DNA from: Spirosoma arboris
GTDB lineage: Bacteria; Bacteroidota; Bacteroidia; Cytophagales; Spirosomataceae
NCBI RefSeq assembly: GCF_009754945.1
Contig: NZ_WPIN01000014.1
Span: forward strand, 160,683-224,682
DNA: 64,000 nucleotides
Direction of reading: 5' to 3'
Below the pieces are notes generated by a model that made no database searches, was not told where the DNA came from, and worked only from the letters and a program-made list of their open reading frames with translations. Position numbers and translations under genes: made by a program. The stretch's first letter is position 1; each line of letters begins with the position of its first letter. This document shows positions 9,541 through 18,879 of the stretch, piece by piece.

Positions 9541-9572
9541 CAAAAATGGGCTAACTATAACGACCATTTTTG
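9541..9572 (+). terminator. Candidate terminator after the DUF4249 gene
   Basis: The 9-bp stem CAAAAATGG (9541-9549) pairs with CCATTTTTG (9564-9572), whose 3' arm carries the T-run. It sits 34 nt after the stop. A second hairpin, TTTCGTACTTT / AAAGTACGAAA at 9595-9623, follows and may be a back-up. Confidence 0.5.
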
Positions 9573-9947
9573 ATGTGATACTGTTAGTATGCCGTTTCGT
9601 ACTTTAAAAAGAAAAGTACGAAAATAGAATTGTCCTATCCTGAGCTGAAATGGAGCAGATACGCGCTCGATTCTATGCAACACGTGATAAAGCAATTGAT
9701 ACATTACGAGCACAAGGTAAATGATGAGGAAGTAAAGTGATTAACCACTAAAATCGCTGCGTCAAAGCCTGTTAATTTGGGTGGTTGGCTAGGTAAATGT
9801 ATAACTGCTAGCTCATACATTTATCCGATTGTGGCCAGGAAGCTTAGGGAATAATTTTGCTGAAGGGTTGGCCCACTGAATGGATTGAATTCAGCGGGCA
9901 GCTAAGTCCAACTGATGATTTAACAGCAATTCATTCCCTTTGACTTT
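9573..9947. other. Gap before the repeat protein gene
   Basis: Apart from the 9595-9623 hairpin, only a 24-codon reading frame (ATG 9650 to TGA 9722-9724, beginning MEQIRARFYATRDK) is visible. It has no recognisable family and could be a gene remnant or chance. No promoter of the TTTG / TAnnTTTG type was found convincingly before 9948. Confidence 0.4.
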
Positions 9948-11936
9948 ATGAAAGCTCTTTACAGTGTACTGATTTTAACCATCAGCCCAGCTTGGCTACT
10001 GGCCCAAACAAACTATGTAGCTAACACAGCTAATTCGTATGCCCCTAGTACCAACAATACTCTGATAGGGCCAGGAGCAGGGGCCAATATTACAGGCAAT
10101 GGAGGTAGCAACGTATTCACGGGCTATCAGGCGGGCTATAAAAATACCACGGGCTATTTTAATGTTTTCATCGGGCAGGGGGCAGGATATTCCAACCTGG
10201 TAGGAAATTACAACACGTTTGTGGGCACGGAGGCCGGCAACGCCAATACAGGATTCTACAATGTATTCATGGGCTATCGGGCTGGTGTCAGAAACACGAG
10301 TGGACTAGCCAACACGTTTCTTGGGACTCATGCGGGCGAAGCTAATCTTACGGGATATCGCAATGTATTTGTAGGCCACACTGCGGGAAATAACAACAAA
10401 ACTGGTAGTGACAATGTCTATATCGGGTATTCGGCTGGTGATTTTGGTACGGATGGGCAACGGAATGTGTTTGTTGGGAATAGTGCAGGAGGATCCAATT
10501 CGACCGGTAGCGATAACCTGTTTGCTGGCCATGCAGCGGGTGTTGCGGTTACTACGGGCTACAGCAACGTAGTCTTAGGGGTTTATGCCGCTAGACAAAT
10601 TGGCGCTGGCCATAACAATGTGGTCATTGGCGATTCGGCGGGGTATAATAGTAATACGTCAGGCAATCTGTTTGTTGGTTCTAAAGCGGGTTATAGGACC
10701 AGCAACGGTTCGCTGAATGCCTTTTTAGGCTATCAGGCGGGTTATAATAATACCTCAGGGAGTTATAATGCTTTTTTGGGTAATCAGGCCGGCATCAACA
10801 ATACGTCAGGAGCTTACAATACCTTTATGGGTAATCAGGCGGGTTTCGGGAATTCGACCGGTAGCTATAATGTGTTTATGGGTGAAAATACGGGGTCCAG
10901 TAACACAACCGGTAGTTCAAATGCGTTTATCGGCACTCGGGCTGGTTTTAATAATACCAAGGGAGGAGGCAATGCATTTATGGGCTACTTTGCGGGCTAT
11001 AGTAACATGGAAGGCGTCAATAATTCGGCTCTGGGTTATTCGGCGGGCTTTGGCACCACGTCGGGCTCCAATAATACCTTCGTGGGGACTAGCGCAGGCT
11101 CCACCAATACCAGCGGTGCCAACAATACCTTCATCGGTGCGGCAACTAATACCTCGGTCAGTAGCCTGACTAACGCTACGGCCATTGGTTATAACGCCAA
11201 AGTTAACATCAGCAACGCCCTGGTGCTGGGTAGCGGAGCCAACGTCGGCATCGGTACCTCAGCACCTAACAACAAACTGGAAATCACCCAGGGTACAACC
11301 GGCAATAGTGGGTTACGCTTCACCAACCTGACCAGCAGCATCACGCCCAGCATTAGTACCAATCAGTTTTTAACAGTTAACGCGAACGGGGATGTGGTAC
11401 TGGCTCTGGTGGGCGGCAGCAAAGGAGCCTTTCGTTCGGCAGCTGGGGCGGATTCAATAAGTTTGTGGAGTAGTGATGGATTGAATCTTCATAATGTGAA
11501 TAGTAGTGGTGGGGTAGTGATTGGGCCAGGTATTCAACATACGCCAGCAGGCTATCGGCTATACGTAGCCGATGGGGTGCTCACCGAGAAAGTGAAGGTG
11601 GCCGTAAAGAGCAGTGCCGATTGGAGCGATTACGTGTTTGCGCCAGACTATAAACTGACTTCACTAACTGAGGTGGCAGCCCACATTCAACAGAAAGGAC
11701 ATTTGCCGGGTATTCCTTCAGCAACAGAGATGGTTGAGCACGGAAATGATCTGCATCAGACAGATGCCAGATTGCTGGCCAAGATCGAAGAACTCACCCT
11801 ATATACGATTCAGTTGGAGAAAGCCAACCATCTTTTACAGGAAAGTCAGAAAAGCCAACAAGCTATCAACCAACAACAACAGGCTCAGCTTGACGAATTA
11901 AAGCGATTGGTTGACCAATTACTCAATAAGAAATAA
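9948..11936 (+). CDS. Secreted TMF-type repeat protein with S74-like C-terminal region
   Basis: 662 residues with a clear signal peptide (MKALYSVLILTISPAWLLAQ). Residues about 40-410 consist of some twenty copies of a 17-residue unit of the form NxFxGxxAGxxNTTGxx (51 bp each), similar to the head repeats of trimeric adhesins and annotated in Bacteroidota as TMF family. A linker with YadA-like IGYNAKV and VGIGTSAPNNKLEI follows. The C-terminal part (DYVFAPDYKLTSLTEVAAHI, KGHLPGIPSATEM) is the conserved tail seen in tail-fibre/peptidase-S74-like proteins, ending in a coiled coil rich in Gln. It probably forms a surface trimer or fibre involved in adhesion or envelope structure (inference). Repeat number is likely to vary between strains. 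Confidence 0.85.
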   Translation: MKALYSVLILTISPAWLLAQTNYVANTANSYAPSTNNTLIGPGAGANITGNGGSNVFTGYQAGYKNTTGYFNVFIGQGAGYSNLVGNYNTFVGTEAGNANTGFYNVFMGYRAGVRNTSGLANTFLGTHAGEANLTGYRNVFVGHTAGNNNKTGSDNVYIGYSAGDFGTDGQRNVFVGNSAGGSNSTGSDNLFAGHAAGVAVTTGYSNVVLGVYAARQIGAGHNNVVIGDSAGYNSNTSGNLFVGSKAGYRTSNGSLNAFLGYQAGYNNTSGSYNAFLGNQAGINNTSGAYNTFMGNQAGFGNSTGSYNVFMGENTGSSNTTGSSNAFIGTRAGFNNTKGGGNAFMGYFAGYSNMEGVNNSALGYSAGFGTTSGSNNTFVGTSAGSTNTSGANNTFIGAATNTSVSSLTNATAIGYNAKVNISNALVLGSGANVGIGTSAPNNKLEITQGTTGNSGLRFTNLTSSITPSISTNQFLTVNANGDVVLALVGGSKGAFRSAAGADSISLWSSDGLNLHNVNSSGGVVIGPGIQHTPAGYRLYVADGVLTEKVKVAVKSSADWSDYVFAPDYKLTSLTEVAAHIQQKGHLPGIPSATEMVEHGNDLHQTDARLLAKIEELTLYTIQLEKANHLLQESQKSQQAINQQQQAQLDELKRLVDQLLNKK

Positions 11937-12041
11937 ACAGACCATCGGCTGTTGTCATATATAAAGCTGGGCAATCGGTGCTTTTGCATCCCGGTTTTGT
12001 GGCTAATCCGGGTTCAGTGCGAGATTAATAATCATCGGCAC

Positions 12042-13157
12042 TTATCGAATTGCCTGCTCGGTTTGTGTATCGAAGAAGTGAAGCTTATCAATTTCCCAAA
12101 ACAAAGCAATCGGCTGACCGAACGTAACGGACGCCCCGCCAGGCAGTTTGGCGACAAACCGACGGCCTTCAATTGTAAAATAGGCCAGGATTTCGCTACC
12201 CATATGTTCTATGGCGTCAATTAAGGTAGCTGTTTCAGCGGAGTAATTTCGTTGTGACAAACCAATAGGCTGCTCCCGAATGTGCTCTGCCCGAACACCG
12301 AGCGTTACGTCGCGACCTTCGTAAGGTGCTAGTGCCGTCTGATGAATCGACGTTGACAAGTCAATCCGAACCGTACCCTCTGTACTTTCAAAACTTATTT
12401 TTTTATCCGAATTGATAATTCGACCGGTTAGGAAATTCATAGGGGGCGAACCGATAAAACCGGCAACAAACAAATTGGCAGGCTGATTATACAGCACTAA
12501 AGGTGTATCGTATTGAAGCACGTCGCCATGACGTAGTACCACAATCCGGTCGCCGAGAGTCATGGCCTCGATCTGGTCGTGGGTAACGTAAATCATTGTG
12601 GCCTGCAACTCGCGGTGAAGTTTCTGCAGCTCGATACGCGTCTGACCGCGCAGTTTGGCATCCAGATTACTGAGCGGTTCGTCGAATAAGAACACTTTTG
12701 GATTTCGTACGATAGCCCGCCCAATAGCCACGCGTTGCCGCTGCCCACCCGACATATCTTTAGGCTTTCGATTGAGAAGATTCTCAATTTCCAGGATTCT
12801 GGCTGCGTTGGTCACGCGTTGCCGGATTTCATCGCTGGCCATGTTCCGTAACTTCAGCCCAAACGCCATGTTGTCGTAAACGGTCATGTGCGGGTAAAGC
12901 GCGTAATTCTGAAATACCATGGCAATGTCGCGATCTTTCGGAGCACGATCGTTGATACGTTGTCCATCAATCAGCAAGTCTCCATCGGTGATATCTTCCA
13001 GACCGGCAATCATCCGCAACAATGTAGACTTGCCACAACCCGACGGCCCAACCAGCACGACAAACTCGCGGTCTTTGACGTCAATATTGACATCGTTGAT
13101 CACCTTCGGTCCACCTGGGTAAGCCTTGGCAATGTGACGTAGTATAACTTCAGCCAT
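12042..13157 (-). CDS. Sugar ABC transporter ATP-binding protein (MsmK/UgpC-type)
   Basis: 371 residues. Walker A is GPSGCGKSTLL, the ABC signature MSGGQRQRVAIGRA, Walker B VFLFDEPLSNLD, and the H-loop THD. The extra C-terminal 130 residues form the OB/TOBE regulatory domain typical of MalK/UgpC/MsmK proteins (length 350-380). It energises the import of oligosaccharides or glycosides through the two permeases encoded upstream. It is the last gene of the minus-strand operon and starts 3 nt after the (alpha/alpha)6-barrel-like lipoprotein stop, so it is clearly co-transcribed. Confidence 0.95.
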   Translation of the reverse strand: MAEVILRHIAKAYPGGPKVINDVNIDVKDREFVVLVGPSGCGKSTLLRMIAGLEDITDGDLLIDGQRINDRAPKDRDIAMVFQNYALYPHMTVYDNMAFGLKLRNMASDEIRQRVTNAARILEIENLLNRKPKDMSGGQRQRVAIGRAIVRNPKVFLFDEPLSNLDAKLRGQTRIELQKLHRELQATMIYVTHDQIEAMTLGDRIVVLRHGDVLQYDTPLVLYNQPANLFVAGFIGSPPMNFLTGRIINSDKKISFESTEGTVRIDLSTSIHQTALAPYEGRDVTLGVRAEHIREQPIGLSQRNYSAETATLIDAIEHMGSEILAYFTIEGRRFVAKLPGGASVTFGQPIALFWEIDKLHFFDTQTEQAIR

Positions 13158-13160
13158 TCG

Positions 13161-14468
13161 CTATTTATATTTTTCTAATGCTTTCACTGCGTCAGGATAT
13201 TGTTCGAGCCTTTGAAACGCCCAGAGCGATTCGATAGTTGATTCGGCGCCTGAATTGCGATTAATCTGACTACTTGAGATAATCCCATCGTACCCTCGTC
13301 CCGATGCCTGGTCGTACATAGGCGTATTGGCTACGTTTTTTCCCAGAAACCAACTTGTCAGTTGCCCGGCTAAGTCGGCATATTTAGCATCTTTTGTTTG
13401 ATCAAATGCTTCCAGCGCAGCCCAAACCATCGGCCGAATACCATAGGCAATCTGCGAAACCTGACTGGATTTAAGCGGTTTAACTTCAGTACCGGGTTGT
13501 TGTACCGTAAACGATTCCAGAAAACCCAGTTGAATTAGATACGGGTAAAAATTATCAATTTCACGCTTAGCGGCTGCAATCCAAGTCGGTTTATTCAAGG
13601 CTTTTCCAACCCGTAATAAGGCATACGATTGATCACTGGCATAGGCATGCCAGCCATTGTCAAAACTCAGAATAGCGCCATATGGATACTTGCCTACATC
13701 ACCGTATTGCATCGCCAGAATACCATCACCCAGCAATTCAATCAGGTTCAGAACATCGGGATTTGGGGTTTGCTGATAGAGATTAGTCAGAGAAATCAGC
13801 ATAATGGCTGCCTGGTCGGTGCCCGAACCGAAAGGAAGCCATTTAGGCACCTGAATACCCTGAACGAAATTGTACTCTTTTGGCTTGTTGCCAAAGTCGC
13901 GAAGCATATTGGCCGTCAGTTTCTGGATGGCCGTCTGCATACGCCCCGCCAGGGTCGCATCCACTTTTTGGTAGTACGGATAAGCTTCGCTTAAAAGCCA
14001 TAAGGCTCTCCACGACCAAAAATTTGCTTCAGCCACGCTCGTCTGAAATGTCTTGTTAATGGTTCTATCGGGCCAGAGGAAATTATAAAAATACCCGTTG
14101 TCGGCTTGTAATTGCAGAACGAACTCGGTCATTGTCCGCAATTTGGTTTGCGTGTCTTTATTGGTTGATAGATCCGGTTCACGTAACATTAGCAGGGCTG
14201 CCCGCGCTACGTCGTCGATGCAGGTGAATCCTTCGTCGGTATCCGTCACGAGGTGATAATCCGGCGCTTCGCTGTAGATGGCTACCGTTCCAACGTCGGT
14301 TCCGTTCGAAGCCAATTTAACCGTTTGATACAGTCGATCCAGATGCGACAGATTAACGTAGCGTGTTGTTGGCGTAATCGTCTGGGCAACAGGCTGCTCT
14401 TTCTTACACGAAAACGCGAAGAGTAAAATTTGCAGCGTAAGAAGTTTCAAAAAAACAGGACGAATCAT
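13161..14468 (-). CDS. Lipoprotein with six-hairpin ((alpha/alpha)6 barrel) glycosidase-like fold
   Basis: 435 residues; the lipobox AFSC is followed by KKE. Regularly spaced aromatic-rich helices (FTCIDDVARAALLMLR, FWSWRALWLLSEAYPYY, RPMVWAALEAF) resemble (alpha/alpha)6-barrel carbohydrate-active proteins, but no catalytic signature is recognised and no GH family is assigned. Its position between permease and ATPase genes of an ABC sugar importer suggests that it trims or holds the imported glycan in the periplasm (inference). The C-terminal EQYPDAVKALEKYK ends 3 nt before the ATPase ATG. Confidence 0.65.
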   Translation of the reverse strand: MIRPVFLKLLTLQILLFAFSCKKEQPVAQTITPTTRYVNLSHLDRLYQTVKLASNGTDVGTVAIYSEAPDYHLVTDTDEGFTCIDDVARAALLMLREPDLSTNKDTQTKLRTMTEFVLQLQADNGYFYNFLWPDRTINKTFQTSVAEANFWSWRALWLLSEAYPYYQKVDATLAGRMQTAIQKLTANMLRDFGNKPKEYNFVQGIQVPKWLPFGSGTDQAAIMLISLTNLYQQTPNPDVLNLIELLGDGILAMQYGDVGKYPYGAILSFDNGWHAYASDQSYALLRVGKALNKPTWIAAAKREIDNFYPYLIQLGFLESFTVQQPGTEVKPLKSSQVSQIAYGIRPMVWAALEAFDQTKDAKYADLAGQLTSWFLGKNVANTPMYDQASGRGYDGIISSSQINRNSGAESTIESLWAFQRLEQYPDAVKALEKYK

Positions 14469-14517
14469 AACGTTTCAGTTCTAGTATTTCCTGGTCTCGC
14501 AATGACAGGAAAGAAAT

Positions 14518-15330
14518 TTAATCTTTTAAGCCCGAAGACGCCATGCTTCGGATGAAGTGTTTTTGGAAAAACAGGTACAAAATCACAATCGGAATAGCCA
14601 GCATAACGGCAGCCGCAATCTTAACCCCTAATTGTCCTTCGGCCCGACCACCAACGGAAAATAGCGTTACCAGTTGCGGCATCGTCATCCTTGATTCATC
14701 CCGAATAACGATCAATGGCCATAAGGCTTCATTCCACAAACCCATGAATGTCAGGATAGTAATGGTCAGGACCGTCGGTAAAATATTGGGAATCAGTATC
14801 TGAAAAATAATCCGCATCTCATTGGCCCCATCCATCCGGGCCGCATCGATCAACGCCTGTGGTAAGCTCTGAAATGCCTGCCGAAATAACAGGATCGACA
14901 AGGAGCTGAGCGCAAAGGGTACAATCAGTGCCAGATACGTATCCACCCAACCTAGCCGCACCATGGTGATGTAGTTCGGAATAAGCGTGATCTGAAATGG
15001 TAGCGTCATCGTGAAAATGATGAGGTAAAAAATCCAGTTCCGCCCTACAAAATCCAGTTTTGCCAGTGCATAACCGACCATTGCACCCGATACCAAAACC
15101 AGTCCTGTTGTCAATAGCGCAACAAAGGAGCTATTCAAAAAGGCCCGGTCGAGCGGAATTTTGGTGAACACCGTTACGTAGTTGTTCCACGTAAAACCCA
15201 CCGGCAACAATGTCAAATCTCCCAGCCCACTCTCCGACGACAGGGACGCGCTCACCATCCAGATAAACGGATAAATGAACGACACGGCCGCCAGGATCAG
15301 GAGAATGTATTTTATACTGGTTTGAAGCAT
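14518..15330 (-). CDS. Carbohydrate ABC transporter permease (MalG-type)
   Basis: 270 residues with six predicted membrane segments. The EAA loop motif is visible (ALIDAARMDGANEMRIIFQIL), the coupling helix contacting the ATPase. Length and sequence (PFIWMVSASL, ILLFRQAF, GLWNEALWPLIV) match CUT1 MalG-type permeases. It forms a heterodimer with the product of the gene 14 nt upstream. The substrate cannot be read from the permease itself. Confidence 0.95.
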   Translation of the reverse strand: MLQTSIKYILLILAAVSFIYPFIWMVSASLSSESGLGDLTLLPVGFTWNNYVTVFTKIPLDRAFLNSSFVALLTTGLVLVSGAMVGYALAKLDFVGRNWIFYLIIFTMTLPFQITLIPNYITMVRLGWVDTYLALIVPFALSSLSILLFRQAFQSLPQALIDAARMDGANEMRIIFQILIPNILPTVLTITILTFMGLWNEALWPLIVIRDESRMTMPQLVTLFSVGGRAEGQLGVKIAAAVMLAIPIVILYLFFQKHFIRSMASSGLKD

Positions 15331-15344
15331 GTTATGTTTTTAGT

Positions 15345-16196
15345 TTACACTTCCTGCTCAACGTATCGTCGCTGAATGACCACGACAAATAGAATTATCA
15401 GCGCAAAGCAGAAGCCTAACGTTGCAGAATAGCCCATGTGATAATATTGAAAGGCTTGCCGGTAAATGTACATTACCGCTGAGAGCGTCGTGTTCATGGG
15501 CCCGCCCTGCGTCATGATGTAGGGTTCGACAAAGAGCGAAAATCCACTAATTGTTGAGAGGACAACTACGGTAAAAATTGTTGGGTTGATCATTGGCAGC
15601 GTAATGAACCGAAACTTCTGCCAGTTGGTGGCTCCTTCGAGATCAGCAGCTTCATAATATTGCACGGGCACAGATTGCAGTCCGACCAGAAACAGAATAA
15701 CGTACAGCCCAACATTTTTCCAGGTCGCCATTACAGCAATGGAATACATCGCCACCGCTGGATCGTCGAGCCAGGCGACACGAGGCACACTCATGGCCGT
15801 CAGCAATCGATTCAGAATACCCGAGTTGAAGCTTAATAGTTGCTGCCACAAAATCGTAACGACCACGCCCGACACGATAACCGGCAGGAAAAAAGCCGCC
15901 CGAAAAAACGATGCGCCACGTACCGTTCGGTTCAGTAACTCTGCCAATACCAGTGCCACAACAATTTGTAACGGAATGTGTACCAGCAGGAAACGTACCG
16001 TATTCCAGACTGCCTGCCAGAACAGCCGATCTTTGAAAAGGTGTTCGTAATTGGCTAACCCAACGTAGTGCATCGGCGAAATGATGTTCCAGCTATGGAA
16101 CGTCAGCACCACCGAGAATACGACCGGGAACGCCACAAACACCGCGAAATGCAGGATGTAAGGCGAAACGAGAAGATAGGGCGTCCACTTTTTCAT
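15345..16196 (-). CDS. Sugar ABC transporter permease (MalF-type)
   Basis: 283 residues with six membrane segments and the EAA loop (YYEAADLEGATNWQKFRFIT). The N-terminus YLLVSPYILHFAVFVAFPVV is the usual CUT1 MalF-type opening. It partners the MalG-type permease directly downstream. Its ATG is flush with the 3' arm of a long hairpin (16197-16272) that also covers the last codons of the substrate-binding protein gene, so its translation may depend on that structure. Confidence 0.95.
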   Translation of the reverse strand: MKKWTPYLLVSPYILHFAVFVAFPVVFSVVLTFHSWNIISPMHYVGLANYEHLFKDRLFWQAVWNTVRFLLVHIPLQIVVALVLAELLNRTVRGASFFRAAFFLPVIVSGVVVTILWQQLLSFNSGILNRLLTAMSVPRVAWLDDPAVAMYSIAVMATWKNVGLYVILFLVGLQSVPVQYYEAADLEGATNWQKFRFITLPMINPTIFTVVVLSTISGFSLFVEPYIMTQGGPMNTTLSAVMYIYRQAFQYYHMGYSATLGFCFALIILFVVVIQRRYVEQEV

Positions 16197-16272
16197 AATG
16201 AGTGAAAGAGTGAAAGAATGAAAGAGTGGAAGGGCGTTTCAGTTGGTTGCGCTCTTTCACTCTTTCATTCTT
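16197..16272. repeat. Long hairpin spanning SBP 3' end to permease start codon
   Basis: The arms 16197-16228 and 16242-16272 are built from GTGAAAGA/ATGAAAGA words and are about 30 bp with a few mismatches. One arm encodes the last residues and stop of the binding-protein gene; the other abuts the ATG of the permease gene. It is related in wording to the hairpin at 5300-5377. A role in setting SBP-to-permease expression ratio is plausible (inference). Confidence 0.75.
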
Positions 16273-17549
16273 TCGCTCATTAATAACACATCTACCGCCT
16301 TGGCTGCGTCGGCAATGGCGGCTTCGGGTGTCTTTTTGTTAAAAATTACGCAGGCTTCGTATTCCTGCGAGATAATATCAAAGACTTCCACAATTACTTC
16401 CGAATTATCCACGCCTTTGATGTAGCGGGCCTGTTTGGCAAAGGGAAGTAAACGCGGATTCTTTGTTAGGAAGGAGGCAAAATACGGATCCGTATCGACG
16501 TTTTTCCGACGCGGAAACTGACCCGTTAATTCCATTAGTTGCAAATCTCCGGGCTTGTCTATGAGTGTTTTTACAAATTCCCAGGCGGCTTGCGGATCGC
16601 GGCAGGTGTTGAAAATGACAATGTTTTTGGGGTCACCATACGTATAGGCCGGACCGCGATGGTTGTCTGGAACGGGCATGGCATAGGTACCGTATTCAAA
16701 ACCAGGATCTTTGAATTTCTCCAGGAAACCTACCGTCCAGGGACCCGTAAACTGCGAGGCAATACGCTTGGCTAAAAATGGGTCACGAGTAGCCGAAAGA
16801 CGCTCCTTTGCGAAATAGCCATCTTTGTACAGCGTCTGTAAAAACCGAAATACCTCAATCGCGTATTGGTTGTTGAAAGCAGCCCGATTGTTCGTAATAA
16901 GTGGAGCACCATTAGAAGCCGCCAGATAAAGCGGATAAAAATTGAAGAGCCGTTCGTACCAGATTGCTTTCACTTCTGTATAACCCAGCCATTGATCAAC
17001 GTAGCCATCGCCATCACTATCCTGTTTAAACTGACGCCCGGCATTGAGGTATTTTGTATAGGTATAGGGAGGCTTTGCATTATGCAGGGCATTCATCGCG
17101 AGGGTATTAGAGACCAGCATAATCGGATTCACTTTCCAGGGTACCTGATAAATATGGCCATCCGCCGACGTAATTTCCCGAATAACGGTACTATCACAGC
17201 GGGTCATCATGAACTCCCGAAATCCTTTCAGCGTGTCTAGAGGGATTAATACACCCGCTTTGGCGTACATCTCCACGCTACCCTGCCACATATTGGCGTA
17301 AATATCGGGTGTGGTTTTGCCCACCACCGATGCCAGAATGATTTCTTCACTCGACTGCCCTTCTGGAATAGGCTGGTAATGTAACGGCTTATCAGGTCGC
17401 TGTTTCTGCCATTGAGCCGTAAAGTTTTTGGCAAAAGCAATTTCTCCCGCATTATTGGAGCACCAGAACGTGAGTGGACGGTTTGTCGCCTGTTCGCGGT
17501 TGCAGCCGGTCAGCCAGAGAAAACAAAGTAGCGCGAGGAGTTTGGACAT
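16257..17549 (-). CDS. Extracellular sugar-binding lipoprotein (SBP family 1)
   Basis: 430 residues. The lipobox LTGC gives a lipid-anchored periplasmic binding protein. The LTFWCSNNAGEIAFAKNF opening, VGKTTPDIYANMWQG and the GPWTVGFLEKF segment are typical of solute-binding proteins of CUT1 transporters (MalE-like). It delivers the sugar to the two permeases encoded downstream. The distal end of the gene lies inside a long hairpin. Sugar-binding proteins of this kind are common in Firmicutes and Proteobacteria but unusual in Bacteroidota. Confidence 0.92.
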   Translation of the reverse strand: MSKLLALLCFLWLTGCNREQATNRPLTFWCSNNAGEIAFAKNFTAQWQKQRPDKPLHYQPIPEGQSSEEIILASVVGKTTPDIYANMWQGSVEMYAKAGVLIPLDTLKGFREFMMTRCDSTVIREITSADGHIYQVPWKVNPIMLVSNTLAMNALHNAKPPYTYTKYLNAGRQFKQDSDGDGYVDQWLGYTEVKAIWYERLFNFYPLYLAASNGAPLITNNRAAFNNQYAIEVFRFLQTLYKDGYFAKERLSATRDPFLAKRIASQFTGPWTVGFLEKFKDPGFEYGTYAMPVPDNHRGPAYTYGDPKNIVIFNTCRDPQAAWEFVKTLIDKPGDLQLMELTGQFPRRKNVDTDPYFASFLTKNPRLLPFAKQARYIKGVDNSEVIVEVFDIISQEYEACVIFNKKTPEAAIADAAKAVDVLLMSERMKE

Positions 17550-17570
17550 TAGACGGAATCAAAGAAACTA

Positions 17571-17649
17571 GTTAATAACAGCTCTCCCCTAAAGAGGGCT
17601 TTGTCCGGAAGGGAGGAAGGCACCCTTTAGGGGGAGAGCTGCTATTAAC
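17571..17649 (-). repeat. Intercistronic hairpin before the binding-protein gene
   Basis: Arms of about 24 bp (17571-17594 and 17625-17649, core CAGCTCTCCCC) form one G-U pair in the minus-strand transcript plus a 1-nt bulge. The hairpin lies between the LamG gene stop and the binding-protein start. The inner sequence CCCTTTAGGGGGA resembles CCCTTTGGGGATTTAGGGGG in the next gap (18833-18858), so it may be part of a dispersed REP-like element. Confidence 0.65.
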
Positions 17650-17664
17650 CTTGCAAAGCAATCA

Positions 17665-18738
17665 TTACGGCTTCTCAGCCGTATAAATCGATTTTACCTG
17701 CGTATCACTGAGGGCTACATTATAGATTCGGACTTCATCTAGATCACCCCGGAAGTAGCCTCCCCAAGGACCGTAGAAATTATTGCCGTCGGCATCATCC
17801 TTTTGAGAAGCTTCATCGAGTTTATACAAACTCGTTGGCAAATCCTGACCAATAGCTAAGCTAATCGTACTCTTCACCGCCACAGGGTCACCTGTTAGGT
17901 TAGGCCAGTTTTTTACCAGGGTTCCGTTCAGGTAAAAATTCATATTACCCGCTTTGTAAGTCACCGTGATATGATACCATTTGTTAAGGTCCAACGTTGG
18001 ATCGGCATTGTCATGGTCGATAATGCCAGTGCCCGTCTTAATTGTAAAGAAGGCGTAATTTGCCTGTTGAATATTGAATTTATAGCCATTCCAACGATTC
18101 AGGCCCAACATATAGTTGTTGGCATTACTTGAATCCATACGTGCCCACAAACTGACCGTAATTTCTTTCGATGGATTCAACGCCGTGTTGTAAGGGACTT
18201 CAATATTGCCACCTTTAAAGAAGTGATAGGCTTTATTATCAACGCCGTACCGGTCTTTCGTCAGCGTTGGTGTACCCGCTCCCCATATGGCCGCACCTGC
18301 CTTCAGACTTCCATCGAACCCTTTCCCCGATGCATCTTTTGTGTCTCCATCCATTTTCATATAGAGCACCAGATTGGTTGGGGCAATTTGCTGCACCTGC
18401 TTACTTAGAAACAGGAGCCCGGCCTGGCCCAAATTTGTATAGGCATTGTTCACATCTGATTGGACAGCGTTGGTGTTGTTATACACGGTCGTAGCCGCGT
18501 CAATAGCCGCTTTAAATACGGCTTTAGAGCCCGCTTCAAATTGACCGACTTGTGTCCCTTCAACAGCAAGCGCGTACCCAGCATTAGCACTGTCTAAGCG
18601 GGCTTTGAGTTTTGTTTTATCTGCGGGTACAACAACGGGGTCATCCGTTTTTTTACAAGCTTCAAATAAGACTAACAGGAGCATGAAAGCCATCATTACG
18701 CTCAGCATGGAGCGAACAGAAAACAAATTGTTTTTCAT
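17665..18738 (-). CDS. LamG/concanavalin-like lipoprotein with FIVAR-like N-terminal region
   Basis: 357 residues; signal sequence followed by FEACKK (lipoprotein). Residues about 40-110 (LDSANAGYALAVEGTQVGQF) resemble a FIVAR three-helix module. Residues about 120-355 form a LamG-type jelly roll (DASGKGFDGSLKAGAAIWG, ISLAIGQDL, FRGDLDEVRIYNVALSDTQV). Such proteins are usual third members of SusCD loci as surface glycan-binding proteins (SusE/F analogues). It lies directly after susD and before the ABC genes, so it probably binds the target glycan at the cell surface. Confidence 0.85.
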   Translation of the reverse strand: MKNNLFSVRSMLSVMMAFMLLLVLFEACKKTDDPVVVPADKTKLKARLDSANAGYALAVEGTQVGQFEAGSKAVFKAAIDAATTVYNNTNAVQSDVNNAYTNLGQAGLLFLSKQVQQIAPTNLVLYMKMDGDTKDASGKGFDGSLKAGAAIWGAGTPTLTKDRYGVDNKAYHFFKGGNIEVPYNTALNPSKEITVSLWARMDSSNANNYMLGLNRWNGYKFNIQQANYAFFTIKTGTGIIDHDNADPTLDLNKWYHITVTYKAGNMNFYLNGTLVKNWPNLTGDPVAVKSTISLAIGQDLPTSLYKLDEASQKDDADGNNFYGPWGGYFRGDLDEVRIYNVALSDTQVKSIYTAEKP

Positions 18739-18879
18739 TGGTTTTGTGAGTTAAATTAATTGGTAAATCGGTTAAAATTGTGTTCTCCCTAACGTCAACC
18801 TGGCTGGCAGTCGGATGGAGATCGGTAGCGGCCGACCGCCCTTTGGGGATTTAGGGGGTTACTATGGTTCATTATTCAG
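18739..18879. other. Gap between susD and LamG genes with REP-like sequence
   Basis: This 141-nt gap contains GGTAGCGGCCGACC and CCCTTTGGGGATTTAGGGGG, an imperfect dyad with TTCTCCCTAAC upstream. The wording resembles the 17571-17649 element. No gene is visible. Confidence 0.4.

Noticed and set aside
10068..11160. 51-bp direct repeats as a possible CRISPR array
   Set aside because: The repeats are in-frame codon units of a protein with no separate spacers and no cas genes nearby.
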